A stretch of DNA of 64,000 nucleotides. Source: Streptomyces sp. NBC_00425. Lineage in GTDB: Bacteria > Actinomycetota > Actinomycetes > Streptomycetales > Streptomycetaceae. The translations under genes were made by a program, and so were the position numbers. Position 1 is the stretch's first letter; every line of letters begins with the position of its first letter. Positions 30,570 to 38,840 of this stretch are shown here, one piece after another. Under the pieces are notes generated by a model. The model was given only the letters and a program-made list of their open reading frames with translations, did no database searches and was not told where the DNA came from. Location of the stretch: contig NZ_CP107928.1 in NCBI RefSeq assembly GCF_036030735.1, positions 7,564,001 through 7,628,000 on the forward strand. The letters run 5' to 3'.

Positions 30570-33500
30570 GCCTCGATCGGGTTGCCGAGCCAGCGGGTGT
30601 CGTCCGGGACGGACTCCGCGGCCATGACGAGCGACGCGGGACCCAGGGTCGTCCGGGCCCCGATCGTGCTGCCGGGCAGCACGATCCCGCCAGGGCCCAG
30701 CGTGGCGCCCTCACGGAGGACCACAGTATCCGTCCGCAAGATCCGGTCGTGGAAGAGGTGAGTCTGCAGCACGCACCCGCGGTTGACCGTCACGCCGTCC
30801 TCCAGCGTGACCAGGTCCGACTCCGGCAGCCAGTAGCTCTCCACCCACGCGCCCTTGCCGATCCGCGCCCCGAGCCCGCGCAGCCACGCCGTCATCACCG
30901 GCGTCCCCGGCACCGCCCCGGCCAGCCACGGCACGGCCACCACCTCGACGAACGTGTCCGCCAGCTCGTTGCGCCACACGAACCCGCTCCACAGCGGATG
31001 CTCGCCGCTGCGGTGCCGGCCGACCAGCAGCCACTTGGCGGCCACCGAGACGAGGGCCGCCGCGGCCCCCGCCCCGAGCAGCACGAGACCCGACAGCAGC
31101 GGCGCCCAGGCGCCGAGCGCGCACAGCGCCGCCACCGTCAGCACGGCCAGCCCCGCCGAGCAGAACACCGGCACGATCCGGCACAGCTCCACCAGCGCGC
31201 GCGCCCACAGCAGCCGCGCCGACGGCTCGTACGTCCGGCTCTGGTCACTGTCCGTGGTGTTCCGCGGCAGCTTCACCGGCGGCAGCCCCAGGTACGAGCT
31301 GCCCTTCTTCGCCTTCTTGGGCGTCGCCGACAGCACGCCCACCAGACCGCCGTCCGGCACGCTCCGCCCCGGCGCGGTCATCCCCGAATTGCCGAGGAAC
31401 GCCCGCCGCCCGATCTCCGCGCGCCCGATCCGCATCCAGCCGCCGCCGAGCTCGTACGGCGCGGTCAGCGTGTCGTCGGCGAGGAACGCGCCCTCGCCGA
31501 CCGTGGTCAGACTCGGCAGCGCGAGCACGGTGGAGACCTCGGCGCCCTTGCCGATCCGCATCCCGAGCAGCCGCAGCCACACCGGCGTGACCAGCCCGGC
31601 GTACAGCGGGAACAGGGTCTCCCGCGAGCGGTCCATGAGCTGCGTGACCGTCCAGGCCTGCCAGCCCGTCCGGCTGTGCGTGGGGTGCGTGCCCTCCCGC
31701 AGACCCAGGCTCAGCAGCCGCACGGCCGCCAGCAGCAGCACCGCGTACGCCAGCCCGAAGGCCAGGGTCGCCGGGACCAGGGCGAGCGCGGCGCCCGGCA
31801 GCGCCCTGGCGAGACCGTCGCCGGGCTGCACGAACAGGGCCGCCACCAGCAGCGCCGCCCCGCCGGCCAGCACCGGCAGCGCGGTCAGCGCGAATCCGGT
31901 CAGGCCGTACAGGAAACGCCAGTACGTGCCCCGCGCCGGCCGCTCCTTGGGCCAGTTGCGCTTGGCCTTGCCGAGCTTGGCCGCGGGCGCGCCCGCCCAA
32001 CGCTGACCGGTGGGGACCTGACCGGTCACCGCGGAGCCCGGCGCCACCTCGGCCCGCTTGCCGACCCGGGCGCCCGGGAACAGCATGCTGCGCGTGCCGA
32101 CGACGGCGTGCGCACCCACCTTGACCGGTCCGATCTCGAGCCGGTCCCCGTCCAGCCAGTGGCCCGACAGGTCCACCTCGGACTCGACGGCCGCGCCCCG
32201 GCCCAGCTTGAGCATGCCGGTGACCGGCGGCAGCGAGTGCAGATCCACGTCCGGCCCCACCTTGGCGCCCAGCGCCCGTGCGTACCGCTCCAACCAGGAC
32301 CCGGTCAGCGAGGTCGCCCCGCTGAACTCGGCCAGCCGCTCCGCGGTCCACAGCCGCAGATGGACGCCGCCACCGCGCGCGTACCGCCCGGGCCGCACCC
32401 CGCGCAGCAGCAGCCGCGCACCGCCGGCCGCGATCGCGAGCCGCCCGGGCGGGCTGAACAGCAGCAGAGCGCCGCTCACGACCAGCCACCAGGGCGCGGT
32501 CGGCAGCCAGGAGTACATCGGCAGCAGGTTGCCCACCAGAGCCAGCGGCACCGTCCAGCGCAGCCCCAGCAGCGTGAACAGCGGGACGAGGAGCAGCAGC
32601 TGGATCACCTTGGCGCGCACGGGCACCGGTGCGACGACGCGGGCGGCACGGTCGTCCTGCGCGGACTCCTCCAGGTAGCGGGCCAGCTTGCGCAGCGTCG
32701 GCTGCTGGTAGACGTCCAGGACGGACGCGCTCGGATACCGGGTGCGCAGCCGCGTGGTGAGCTGGGCGGCGGCCAGACTGCTGCCGCCGATCGCGAAGAA
32801 GTCGTCGCGGGCCCCGGAGACGGGAATCCCGAGAACCTCCGTCCACTGCTCGGCGAGCCAGGCCTCGGTGCCGTACAGCTCCTCGGTCCTGCCGCCGGTC
32901 TCCAGTCCCTCCAGGGGCCAGGGCAGCGCGTTGCGGTCCACCTTCCCGGACGTCCGGGTCGGCAGGTCGTCCACGGGCGCGAGCAGCGGCACCAGGGCCG
33001 CGGGCAGCTCGGCGCGCAGCCGCCGCACGGCCGCCGCCCGGTCCCAGCCCTCCTGGACGACGATGTACCCGACGAGGAGCTGGTTGCCGCTGCGGGCGCT
33101 GCGCACGGCGGCCGCCGCCCCCGCGACGCCCGGCAGCGCCTGCAGCGCCGCGTCGACCTCGCCGAGTTCGATGCGCCGTCCGCCGAGTTTGATCTGCTCG
33201 TCGGCCCGGCCGAGGAAGACGAGGCCGTCGGCGTCGGCGCGCACCAGGTCGCCGCTGCGGTACGCCCGCTCCCAGCCCAGCGACGTCAGCGGGGCGTACT
33301 TCTCCGCATCCTTCTCGGCGTCGAGGTACCGGGCGAGCCCGACCCCGCCGATCACCAGCTGTCCGCTGCCGCCCATCGGCACCGGCTCGCCGGCCTCGTC
33401 CACGACGGCCAGCTCCCAGCCCCGCAGCGGCAGTCCGATGCGGACCGGCTCCTCGCCGGACATCAGCGAGGCGCAGGCCACCACGGTCGCCTCGGTCGGC

Positions 33501-34423
33501 CCGTAGGTGTTCCACACCTCCCGGCCCTCCGTCACCAGCCGCTGCACGAGCTCCGGGGGGCAGGCCTCGCCGCCGAAGATCAGCAGCCGTACGTCGTTGA
33601 GGGTCTCGGGCTCCCACAGCGCGGCCAGCGTCGGCACGGTGGAGACCACCGTGATCTCCTGCTCGACCAGCCAGGGTCCGAGGTCGGCGCCGCTGCGGAC
33701 CTGCGAGCGCGGCACCGGAACCAGACAGGCCCCGTACCGCCAGGCCAGCCACATCTCCTCGCAGGAGGCGTCGAAGGCCACCGACAGCCCGGCCATGACC
33801 CGGTCGCCGGGTGCGATCGGCTCCTCGGTGAGGAACAGCGCGGCCTCGGCGTCAACGAACGCGGCGGCGCTGCGGTGACTGACGGCGACGCCCTTGGGCT
33901 TCCCGGTCGAGCCGGAGGTGAAGATGATCCAGGCGTCGTGCCCGGTGCCGGGGCGGGCCGCCGCGGCCCCGGACGTGCCGTGGACGGTGATCTCGTGCCC
34001 GGCGCCGACCACCGCCCGCACGTCCGCCTCGCCGAAGACCAGCTCGGCCCGCTCGTCGGGGTCCTCGGCGTCCACCGGCACGTAGGCCGCGCCGACGGCG
34101 AGGACGGCCAGGATCGCCACGTACAGGTCGTTGGTGCCGGACGGCACGCGCACGCCCACCCGGTCGCCGAGTCCGACCCCGGCGGCGGCAAGCCGGCGCC
34201 GGACCCTGTCCACCTCGACGGCGAGGGCGCGGTAGGTCAGCGGCGTGCTGCCGTCGTCCAGGGCGAGCTCGTCCGGGAACGACCGCACGGACGCGTCGAA
34301 GACGTCGACGAGGGTGCGCGGAGAGGCGGCGGGACCGCCGGAGAAGCGGGCGGTGTCACCGAGTCGAGCGTGGATTTCTTCGTCGAGCAGGCCGAGAGCA
34401 CTGCTCTCGTGAATGGCTGCCAT
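30557..34423 (-). CDS. Pls/PosA-type non-ribosomal polyamino-acid synthetase, predicted lysine-specific
   Basis: This 1288-residue membrane NRPS-like enzyme matches the domain order of S. albulus Pls. The adenylation domain spans about 40-500 (FTSGSTGKPKGVA, NTYGPTEAT, YRSGDLV, LGRADEQIKLGGRRIELGE, TSGKVDRNALP). The carrier protein spans about 515-585 (DFFAIGGSSL, attachment Ser549). Membrane helices from about 605 alternate with three hexapeptide-rich, C-terminal domains (about 680-830, 940-1060 and 1165-1288). Aligned to GrsA positions, the specificity residues are D218 A219 E222 S261 I282 G284 T306 V314 V315 K494, i.e. DAESIGTVVK. This is one change from a lysine code I recall for bacitracin. 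It should polymerise a basic amino acid through side-chain amides. ATG 34423 is used. Confidence 0.9.
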   Translation of the reverse strand: MAAIHESSALGLLDEEIHARLGDTARFSGGPAASPRTLVDVFDASVRSFPDELALDDGSTPLTYRALAVEVDRVRRRLAAAGVGLGDRVGVRVPSGTNDLYVAILAVLAVGAAYVPVDAEDPDERAELVFGEADVRAVVGAGHEITVHGTSGAAAARPGTGHDAWIIFTSGSTGKPKGVAVSHRSAAAFVDAEAALFLTEEPIAPGDRVMAGLSVAFDASCEEMWLAWRYGACLVPVPRSQVRSGADLGPWLVEQEITVVSTVPTLAALWEPETLNDVRLLIFGGEACPPELVQRLVTEGREVWNTYGPTEATVVACASLMSGEEPVRIGLPLRGWELAVVDEAGEPVPMGGSGQLVIGGVGLARYLDAEKDAEKYAPLTSLGWERAYRSGDLVRADADGLVFLGRADEQIKLGGRRIELGEVDAALQALPGVAGAAAAVRSARSGNQLLVGYIVVQEGWDRAAAVRRLRAELPAALVPLLAPVDDLPTRTSGKVDRNALPWPLEGLETGGRTEELYGTEAWLAEQWTEVLGIPVSGARDDFFAIGGSSLAAAQLTTRLRTRYPSASVLDVYQQPTLRKLARYLEESAQDDRAARVVAPVPVRAKVIQLLLLVPLFTLLGLRWTVPLALVGNLLPMYSWLPTAPWWLVVSGALLLFSPPGRLAIAAGGARLLLRGVRPGRYARGGGVHLRLWTAERLAEFSGATSLTGSWLERYARALGAKVGPDVDLHSLPPVTGMLKLGRGAAVESEVDLSGHWLDGDRLEIGPVKVGAHAVVGTRSMLFPGARVGKRAEVAPGSAVTGQVPTGQRWAGAPAAKLGKAKRNWPKERPARGTYWRFLYGLTGFALTALPVLAGGAALLVAALFVQPGDGLARALPGAALALVPATLAFGLAYAVLLLAAVRLLSLGLREGTHPTHSRTGWQAWTVTQLMDRSRETLFPLYAGLVTPVWLRLLGMRIGKGAEVSTVLALPSLTTVGEGAFLADDTLTAPYELGGGWMRIGRAEIGRRAFLGNSGMTAPGRSVPDGGLVGVLSATPKKAKKGSSYLGLPPVKLPRNTTDSDQSRTYEPSARLLWARALVELCRIVPVFCSAGLAVLTVAALCALGAWAPLLSGLVLLGAGAAAALVSVAAKWLLVGRHRSGEHPLWSGFVWRNELADTFVEVVAVPWLAGAVPGTPVMTAWLRGLGARIGKGAWVESYWLPESDLVTLEDGVTVNRGCVLQTHLFHDRILRTDTVVLREGATLGPGGIVLPGSTIGARTTLGPASLVMAAESVPDDTRWLGNPIEAWRP

Positions 34424-34704
34424 CGGTCCTCGCGTCTCGAGCCCGGAAGCCTCCGGGGCGCCGGCGGGCCCGCAGGTCTGCCTGGGGTTGTCCGGTCCAG
34501 CTCCGTAACAAGCCGGAAATTTTAGTACGAAGCTAGGCTCCTCGGCTTGCGGCGGCCACTCGGGGAGGCTGTCCGGGGCGCGGGGGATGATCGTTCGCAG
34601 GCCTCTGACCTGTGCGTCCTGCACGGCGGCGAGATGTGCCCCACATCGGCGGGAAAGGGCTCGCGGAGCGGCCGGGACGGAAGCCGACGGGGGCGCGGAA
34701 CGCG
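34424..34704. other. Promoter region of the Pls operon; no gene seen
   Basis: The spacer between the Pls start and the tRNA terminator has one A/T-rich patch (about 34508-34545, including aaattttagtacgaag) in an otherwise GC-rich stretch. It is the likely promoter region of the Pls-peptidase operon on the minus strand. No operator palindrome of note was found. No small gene is evident. Confidence 0.5.
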
Positions 34705-34736
34705 AAAAGGGCGGCCCGGCCACTGGCCGAACCACC
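34705..34736 (-). terminator. Rho-independent terminator of tRNA-Leu
   Basis: Read on the minus strand, GGTGGTTCGGCC and GGCCGGGCCGCC pair over 12 bp (three G-U) around a 3-base loop, followed by CTTTT. It lies 10 bases past the tRNA 3' end. Confidence 0.75.
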
Positions 34737-34746
34737 CTCTGCGCTG

Positions 34747-34834
34747 TGGTGTCCGAGGGGGGACTTGAACCCCCACGCCCGATAAAGGGCACTAGCACCT
34801 CAAGCTAGCGCGTCTGCCATTCCGCCACCCGGAC
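34747..34834 (-). tRNA. tRNA-Leu (anticodon GAG)
   Basis: Read on the minus strand, the acceptor stem is GTCCGGG paired with CTCGGAC. The D-arm is in GGCGGAATGGCAGACGC. The anticodon stem GCTAGC with loop TTGAGGT gives GAG, which reads CUC/CUU Leu. A long variable arm (GCCCTTTATCGGGC) marks a class II tRNA, and the T-loop is GGTTCAAGTCC. The encoded CCA end is at 34747-34749. A hairpin with U-tract follows. Confidence 0.95.
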
Positions 34835-35038
34835 AAGGTGTCTGTCGTGCGGGGTTTCCCCCGCGGCGACGTCGTAAACATTACCAGGCTTTCCGGGGTG
34901 CCCGATCACGGCCGGCGGACGGCGGCGGCCGTGCCCGCGTGAACGGCTCGTGACGGGCCGGGACCGGTCTTGGGCGCGGACCCGCAGGCGAGGGAGGATG
35001 AGGAGGACCCACCAGCAGTGACAGCGGGAGGAAGCAGC

Positions 35039-36367
35039 GTGAGCGCGACGGACGACCATGCCAGGAGCGTCACCGGCGAGGACGAGGTCGTGGACCTCTG
35101 CCGCGACCTGATCCGGATCGACACCAGCAACTACGGCGACCACTCCGGTCCCGGCGAGCGCAAGGCGGCCGAATGGGTCGCCGAGAAGCTGGCCGAGGTG
35201 GGCCTCGAGCCCCGGATCTTCGAGTCGCACCCCGGCCGCGCCTCCACCGTGGCCCGGATCGAGGGCGAGGACCCCTCCAGGCCCGCGCTGCTCATCCACG
35301 GCCACCTCGACGTCGTCCCGGCCAACGCCGCCGACTGGACCCACCACCCCTTCTCCGGCGAGGTCGCGGACGGGTGCGTGTGGGGCCGGGGCGCGGTCGA
35401 CATGAAGGACATGGACGCGATGACGCTGGCGGTCGTCCGTGACCGGCTGCGCTCCGGCCGCCGGCCGCCCCGCGACATCGTGCTCGCGTTCCTCGCCGAC
35501 GAGGAGGCCGGCGGCACGTACGGCGCCCGGCACCTCGTCGACCGCCACCCCGACCTGTTCGAGGGCGTCACCGAGGCGATCAGCGAGGTGGGCGGGTTCT
35601 CGTTCACCGTGAGCGAGGAGCGGCGGCTCTACCTCATCCAGACGGCCGAGAAGGGCATGCACTGGATGAAGCTGACCGTGGCCGGCACCGCGGGTCACGG
35701 CTCGATGATCCACCGGGACAACGCCATCACCGAGCTGTCCGAGGCCGTCGCCCGGCTCGGCCGGCACACCTTCCCGGTACGGGTCACCAAGACGACCCGG
35801 GCCTTCCTCGACGAACTCGGCGACGCGCTGGGCACCCCGCTGGACCCCGAGGACATGCAGTCGACGCTGGCCCGGCTCGGCGGCATCGCCAAGCTGATCG
35901 GCGCGACGCTCAGCAACACCGCCAACCCCACCCAGCTGGGCGCCGGATACAAGGTCAACGTCATTCCGGGGGAGGCCACCGCGCACGTCGACGGGCGGTT
36001 CCTGCCGGGTCACGAGGAGGAGTTCCTCGCCGACCTGGACCGGATCCTCGGTCCGAACGTGCGCCGCGAGGACGTGCACTCCGACAAGGCGCTGGAGACG
36101 TCCTTCGACGGGGCGCTCGTCGATGCCATGCAGTCCGCGCTGCTCGCCGAGGACCCGACCGCCAAGGCCGTCCCCTACATGCTCTCCGGCGGCACCGACG
36201 CCAAGTCCTTCGACGACCTCGGCATCCGCGGATTCGGCTTCGCCCCGCTCAAGCTGCCCCCGGAGCTCGACTTCGCCGGCATGTTCCACGGCGTGGACGA
36301 GCGGGTCCCGGTGGAGGGCCTGCGCTTCGGCGTGCGGGTGCTCGACCGCTTCATCGACGCGTCCTGA
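35039..36367 (+). CDS. M20-family metallopeptidase/dipeptidase
   Basis: This 442-residue co-catalytic zinc hydrolase has HGHLDVVPAN (first metal His and Asp), GRGAVDMKDMDAM (bridging Asp), FLADEEAGGTYGARHL (catalytic Glu pair) and a dimer lid after SEERRLYL. The final zinc ligand His is in GMFHGVDERVP. GTG 35039 is preceded by GGAGGAAG; upstream frame extension lacks a signal. It is cytoplasmic by sequence. M20 enzymes deacylate or cleave dipeptides and N-acyl amino acids; the substrate is not fixed. It precedes the chaplin genes on the same strand. Confidence 0.9.
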   Translation: MSATDDHARSVTGEDEVVDLCRDLIRIDTSNYGDHSGPGERKAAEWVAEKLAEVGLEPRIFESHPGRASTVARIEGEDPSRPALLIHGHLDVVPANAADWTHHPFSGEVADGCVWGRGAVDMKDMDAMTLAVVRDRLRSGRRPPRDIVLAFLADEEAGGTYGARHLVDRHPDLFEGVTEAISEVGGFSFTVSEERRLYLIQTAEKGMHWMKLTVAGTAGHGSMIHRDNAITELSEAVARLGRHTFPVRVTKTTRAFLDELGDALGTPLDPEDMQSTLARLGGIAKLIGATLSNTANPTQLGAGYKVNVIPGEATAHVDGRFLPGHEEEFLADLDRILGPNVRREDVHSDKALETSFDGALVDAMQSALLAEDPTAKAVPYMLSGGTDAKSFDDLGIRGFGFAPLKLPPELDFAGMFHGVDERVPVEGLRFGVRVLDRFIDAS

Positions 36368-36532
36368 GCGTCCGGGCGCCACGAGATCTCGCCGGGGAAC
36401 GGAAATCGGCCGCCTGTACGGAACCGACTGGGAAGAGTGAATGCGCCGATAAGCGCGTAGCCCCACTAATTCTGCCTCGTTACTGGTGATACGACCCGCT
36501 GCATGGGGTCGCTTTGCCTACAAGGAGGAATA

Positions 36533-36766
36533 ATGATCAAGAAGGTCGTCGCTGCTGCGGCTGCCACTGGTGGGCTGGTTCTCGCGGGCGCGGGCATGGC
36601 CGTCGCCGACGCGGGCGCTCAGGGTGCCGCGGTGCACTCCCCGGGCGTCCTGTCCGGCAACGTCGTTCAGGTTCCCGTGCACGTCCCGGTGAACGTCTGC
36701 GGCAACACGATCTCGGTGATCGGGCTGCTGAACCCCGCCTTCGGCAACACCTGCATCAACAAGTGA
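36533..36766 (+). CDS. chpH: Short chaplin ChpH
   Basis: This 77-residue secreted surfactant protein coats aerial hyphae and spores with amyloid fibres. The signal peptide is residues 1 to about 25 (MIKKVVAAAAATGGLVLAGA). It is followed by one chaplin domain with the family pattern SPGVLSGNVVQVPVHVPVNV and CGNTISVIGLLNPAFGNTC. The Cys pair is conserved, as expected for a disulfide. The start is ATG 36533 after AAGGAGG. It is followed by a strong terminator and the long chaplin gene, matching the chpC/chpH pair of S. coelicolor. Confidence 0.95.
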   Translation: MIKKVVAAAAATGGLVLAGAGMAVADAGAQGAAVHSPGVLSGNVVQVPVHVPVNVCGNTISVIGLLNPAFGNTCINK

Positions 36767-36795
36767 GGTCGACCCGCTGAGGGGTCGTCCACACC

Positions 36796-36844
36796 GTCGG
36801 CCCCGGAGCGCACGCCATGCGCTCCGGGGCCGACCGGTCTTTTT
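36796..36844 (+). terminator. Strong intrinsic terminator after chpH
   Basis: The 17-bp perfect stem (36796-36812 with 36818-36834) has a 5-base loop cgcca and is followed by TCTTTTT. It separates chpH from chpC. Confidence 0.92.
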
Positions 36845-36957
36845 CCCGAAGGAAAAGCCGAGAAGTCGTAGAGCCCGATGAAATCGAACAGCTGCAATGA
36901 TGCGAGCGATTCGGGGTGATTCGGGGCACAGGCGAGATCGAAAGCAGGGATTCAGCA

Positions 36958-37776
36958 ATGCGACAGGCCACCCGCAAAAGCCTCATGACCGTGGCGGCGG
37001 CGACGGGGGTGATCGCTGCCGCCGGCGGCTACGCCCATGCCGACTCCGGCGCGTACGGCGCCGCCACCGACTCACCCGGCGTCCTGTCGGGCAACTCGGT
37101 GCAGGCGCCGGTCAACGTGCCCGTCAACGTCTGCGGCAACACCGTGGACGTCATCGGTGCGCTCAACCCGACCTTCGGCAACTCGTGCGCCAACAAGGGC
37201 GGCGGCGGGATGTCACGCGGCTACGGCGACCACCAGGGCCGCGGCGGCGGCCAGCCCGGCAACCACGGAGGCAACCACGGCGGCGGCCACGGCGGCGGTC
37301 ACCACGGCGGCTCCGGCGCGCACGGGGGCTCCGGGGGCGCCCAGGCGGGCGGCCACACCGGAGGATCGCCCGGCGTCGGCTCGGGCAACCACGTCCAGGT
37401 GCCCGTGGACGTGCCGGTGAACGTCTGCGGCAACAGCGTGGACGTCGTCGGCATCCTCAACCCGTCGATGGGCAACGACTGCGCCAACGGCAGCGGTCCG
37501 CAGCGGCCCCCGTCCCGCGGCCACGAGACGCCGGGCAAGCCCGGACACCACAGCCCCGGCAAGCCGGGCGAGTCCAGCCCGTCCGCGCCCGAGGCGCCCA
37601 CCACCCCGGGTCACGTGACGCCGGTCGGCGACTCCTCCGTGCACGGGCCGGCCGTCCACGCGCCGCAGCTCGCGCACACCGGAAGCGAGCTGCCGATGGG
37701 CCTCGCGGTGCCGGTCGGCGCGGGCGCACTGCTCGCCGGCGCGGTGCTCTACCGCAAGGCGCGCCCCTCGGCGTGA
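36958..37776 (+). CDS. chpC: Long chaplin ChpC with two chaplin domains and sortase signal
   Basis: This 272-residue protein is anchored to the cell wall by sortase to display short chaplins. Features: signal peptide (about residues 1-29), first chaplin domain (SPGVLSGNSVQAPVNVPVNV), a Gly/His-rich linker of about 55 residues, second chaplin domain (SPGVGSGNHVQVPVDVPVNV), then a Pro/Ser-rich stretch. It ends with LAHTG (about residue 239), a hydrophobic helix and RKARPSA. LAHTG is a variant of LAXTG, the usual Streptomyces sortase E motif. ATG 36958 is chosen over the frame start at 36916 because the N-terminus fits a signal peptide. Confidence 0.93.
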   Translation: MRQATRKSLMTVAAATGVIAAAGGYAHADSGAYGAATDSPGVLSGNSVQAPVNVPVNVCGNTVDVIGALNPTFGNSCANKGGGGMSRGYGDHQGRGGGQPGNHGGNHGGGHGGGHHGGSGAHGGSGGAQAGGHTGGSPGVGSGNHVQVPVDVPVNVCGNSVDVVGILNPSMGNDCANGSGPQRPPSRGHETPGKPGHHSPGKPGESSPSAPEAPTTPGHVTPVGDSSVHGPAVHAPQLAHTGSELPMGLAVPVGAGALLAGAVLYRKARPSA

Positions 37777-37796
37777 GACGTCCCGGCGTTCACGAC

Positions 37797-37828
37797 GGAG
37801 CGGGCCCCGCCCAGGCGGGGCCCGCTCC
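37797..37828. terminator. Convergent terminator after chpC and DUF5703 gene
   Basis: GGAGCGGGCCCCGCC and its reverse complement form a nearly continuous stem around a 2-base (realistically 4-base) loop, followed by GTTTCG. It serves chpC on the plus strand and the DUF5703 gene on the minus strand. Confidence 0.8.
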
Positions 37829-37844
37829 GTTTCGTCGTCTCAGC

Positions 37845-38033
37845 TCACCAGGTGGCCCGCACCTGTCGAATGATGCGCCGGCGCAACCGCACCCTGCGAC
37901 TGCCGTCGCGCAGCAGGCTCAGGCGGTCCAACTCCCAGTGTCCGTACTCGGCATGGTCGGTCAGCAGCCGTGTCGCCTCCTTGCGGGAGACCCCGCGCGG
38001 AACGTACACGTCGACAAATTCGTATTCCGGCAT
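37845..38033 (-). CDS. DUF5703-family small protein
   Basis: This 62-residue, Arg-rich protein matches DUF5703: MPEYEFVDVYVPRGVSRKEA, then LTDHAEYGHWELDRLSLL, then an RRVRLRRRIIRQ tail. It has no signal peptide and no metal motif. It is conserved in actinomycetes between the chaplin genes and the next divergent gene. Function is unknown. Confidence 0.8.
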   Translation of the reverse strand: MPEYEFVDVYVPRGVSRKEATRLLTDHAEYGHWELDRLSLLRDGSRRVRLRRRIIRQVRATW

Positions 38034-38080
38034 CGCATCTATTGTGCGGGCTGGGGCCCGGTACGGATAGCGTCTGCACT

Positions 38081-38761
38081 ATGTCTGATGCTGCGCAGCC
38101 CACCGCTGCCGAGGTACGCGCCGCCGCCGAGGCGGTCAAGACCGCGCTCGACCGCCACCTGGCCGCGGTCGAACGCAGGACGGGAGAGGACGACCAGGCC
38201 GTCTACAAGGCGTTCAACGAGCTGGCCGCGGCCGCCGAGGTCTACGACGAACTGCTCTACGACCGCTACGACGAGGTCACGCCCTTCGAGATCCCCGGTG
38301 CGGACGACTCCCTGCCGCCGTACGCGGGCCCCGAGGAGCCGAACGCCCTGAGCGTGCTGATCCGCCGCGACTACGCCGTCGCGGAGCCTCAGCGGCTGAT
38401 GGCGCAGGCGCAGCGGGTGGAGGCGGCGGAGGACGAGGGAACGGGCGCCGAGGTCTCGGCCACCGTGCACGGGGCGCTGGGCATCCTGTTCGGCGAGTTC
38501 GAACCGGACGAGATCGCCTCCCGGCACAAGGAGTTCGGCCTCGAGGAGGCCGACTCGACGCTGTGGGTGCTGGCCGCCGACGACCCGGCCGACCCGGGGG
38601 AGTGGCTGGAGACGCCGTTCGACCAGCCCGACCCGGGGAGCGTGATCTGCCGCTTCGACGTCAGCTCGGTCTTCGACGACCTCGACGACGACGCCGACGA
38701 CGACGATCTCGTGGACGGGCTGGAGGAGGAAGAGCTGGAGCCCCTCGACGCGGATCGCTGA
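38081..38761 (+). CDS. Conserved hypothetical acidic protein (Streptomyces core neighbour of chaplins)
   Basis: This 226-residue, strongly acidic protein has a helical N-terminus (AEVRAAAEAVKTALDRHLAA) and a middle region with FEIPGADDSLPPYAGP. A DDLDDDADDDDLVDG acidic tail ends the protein. There are no membrane segments, signal peptide or metal motif. ATG 38081 is supported by MSDAAQPTAAEV; the frame upstream has no start signal. I do not recognise its function. Confidence 0.75.
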   Translation: MSDAAQPTAAEVRAAAEAVKTALDRHLAAVERRTGEDDQAVYKAFNELAAAAEVYDELLYDRYDEVTPFEIPGADDSLPPYAGPEEPNALSVLIRRDYAVAEPQRLMAQAQRVEAAEDEGTGAEVSATVHGALGILFGEFEPDEIASRHKEFGLEEADSTLWVLAADDPADPGEWLETPFDQPDPGSVICRFDVSSVFDDLDDDADDDDLVDGLEEEELEPLDADR

Positions 38762-38789
38762 CCGGCAGCAGACTGCTTCCGTGACGTAC

Positions 38790-38834
38790 CGACGGCGGCG
38801 GTCGCGCAGGGGGGACCCTGGGCGGCCGCCGTCG
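38790..38834. terminator. Possible convergent terminator (long loop)
   Basis: CGACGGCGGC and GCCGCCGTCG form a 10-bp stem with a 25-base loop between the 3' ends of the acidic-protein gene and the RecD-like gene. The long loop makes this less certain. Confidence 0.4.
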
Positions 38835-38840
38835 TCCGCG

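Noticed and set aside
30521..34525. A 1334-codon plus-strand open frame opposite the Pls gene
   Set aside because: Shadow of the GC-biased synthetase; composition is Arg/His/Pro/Gln-rich with no family motif.
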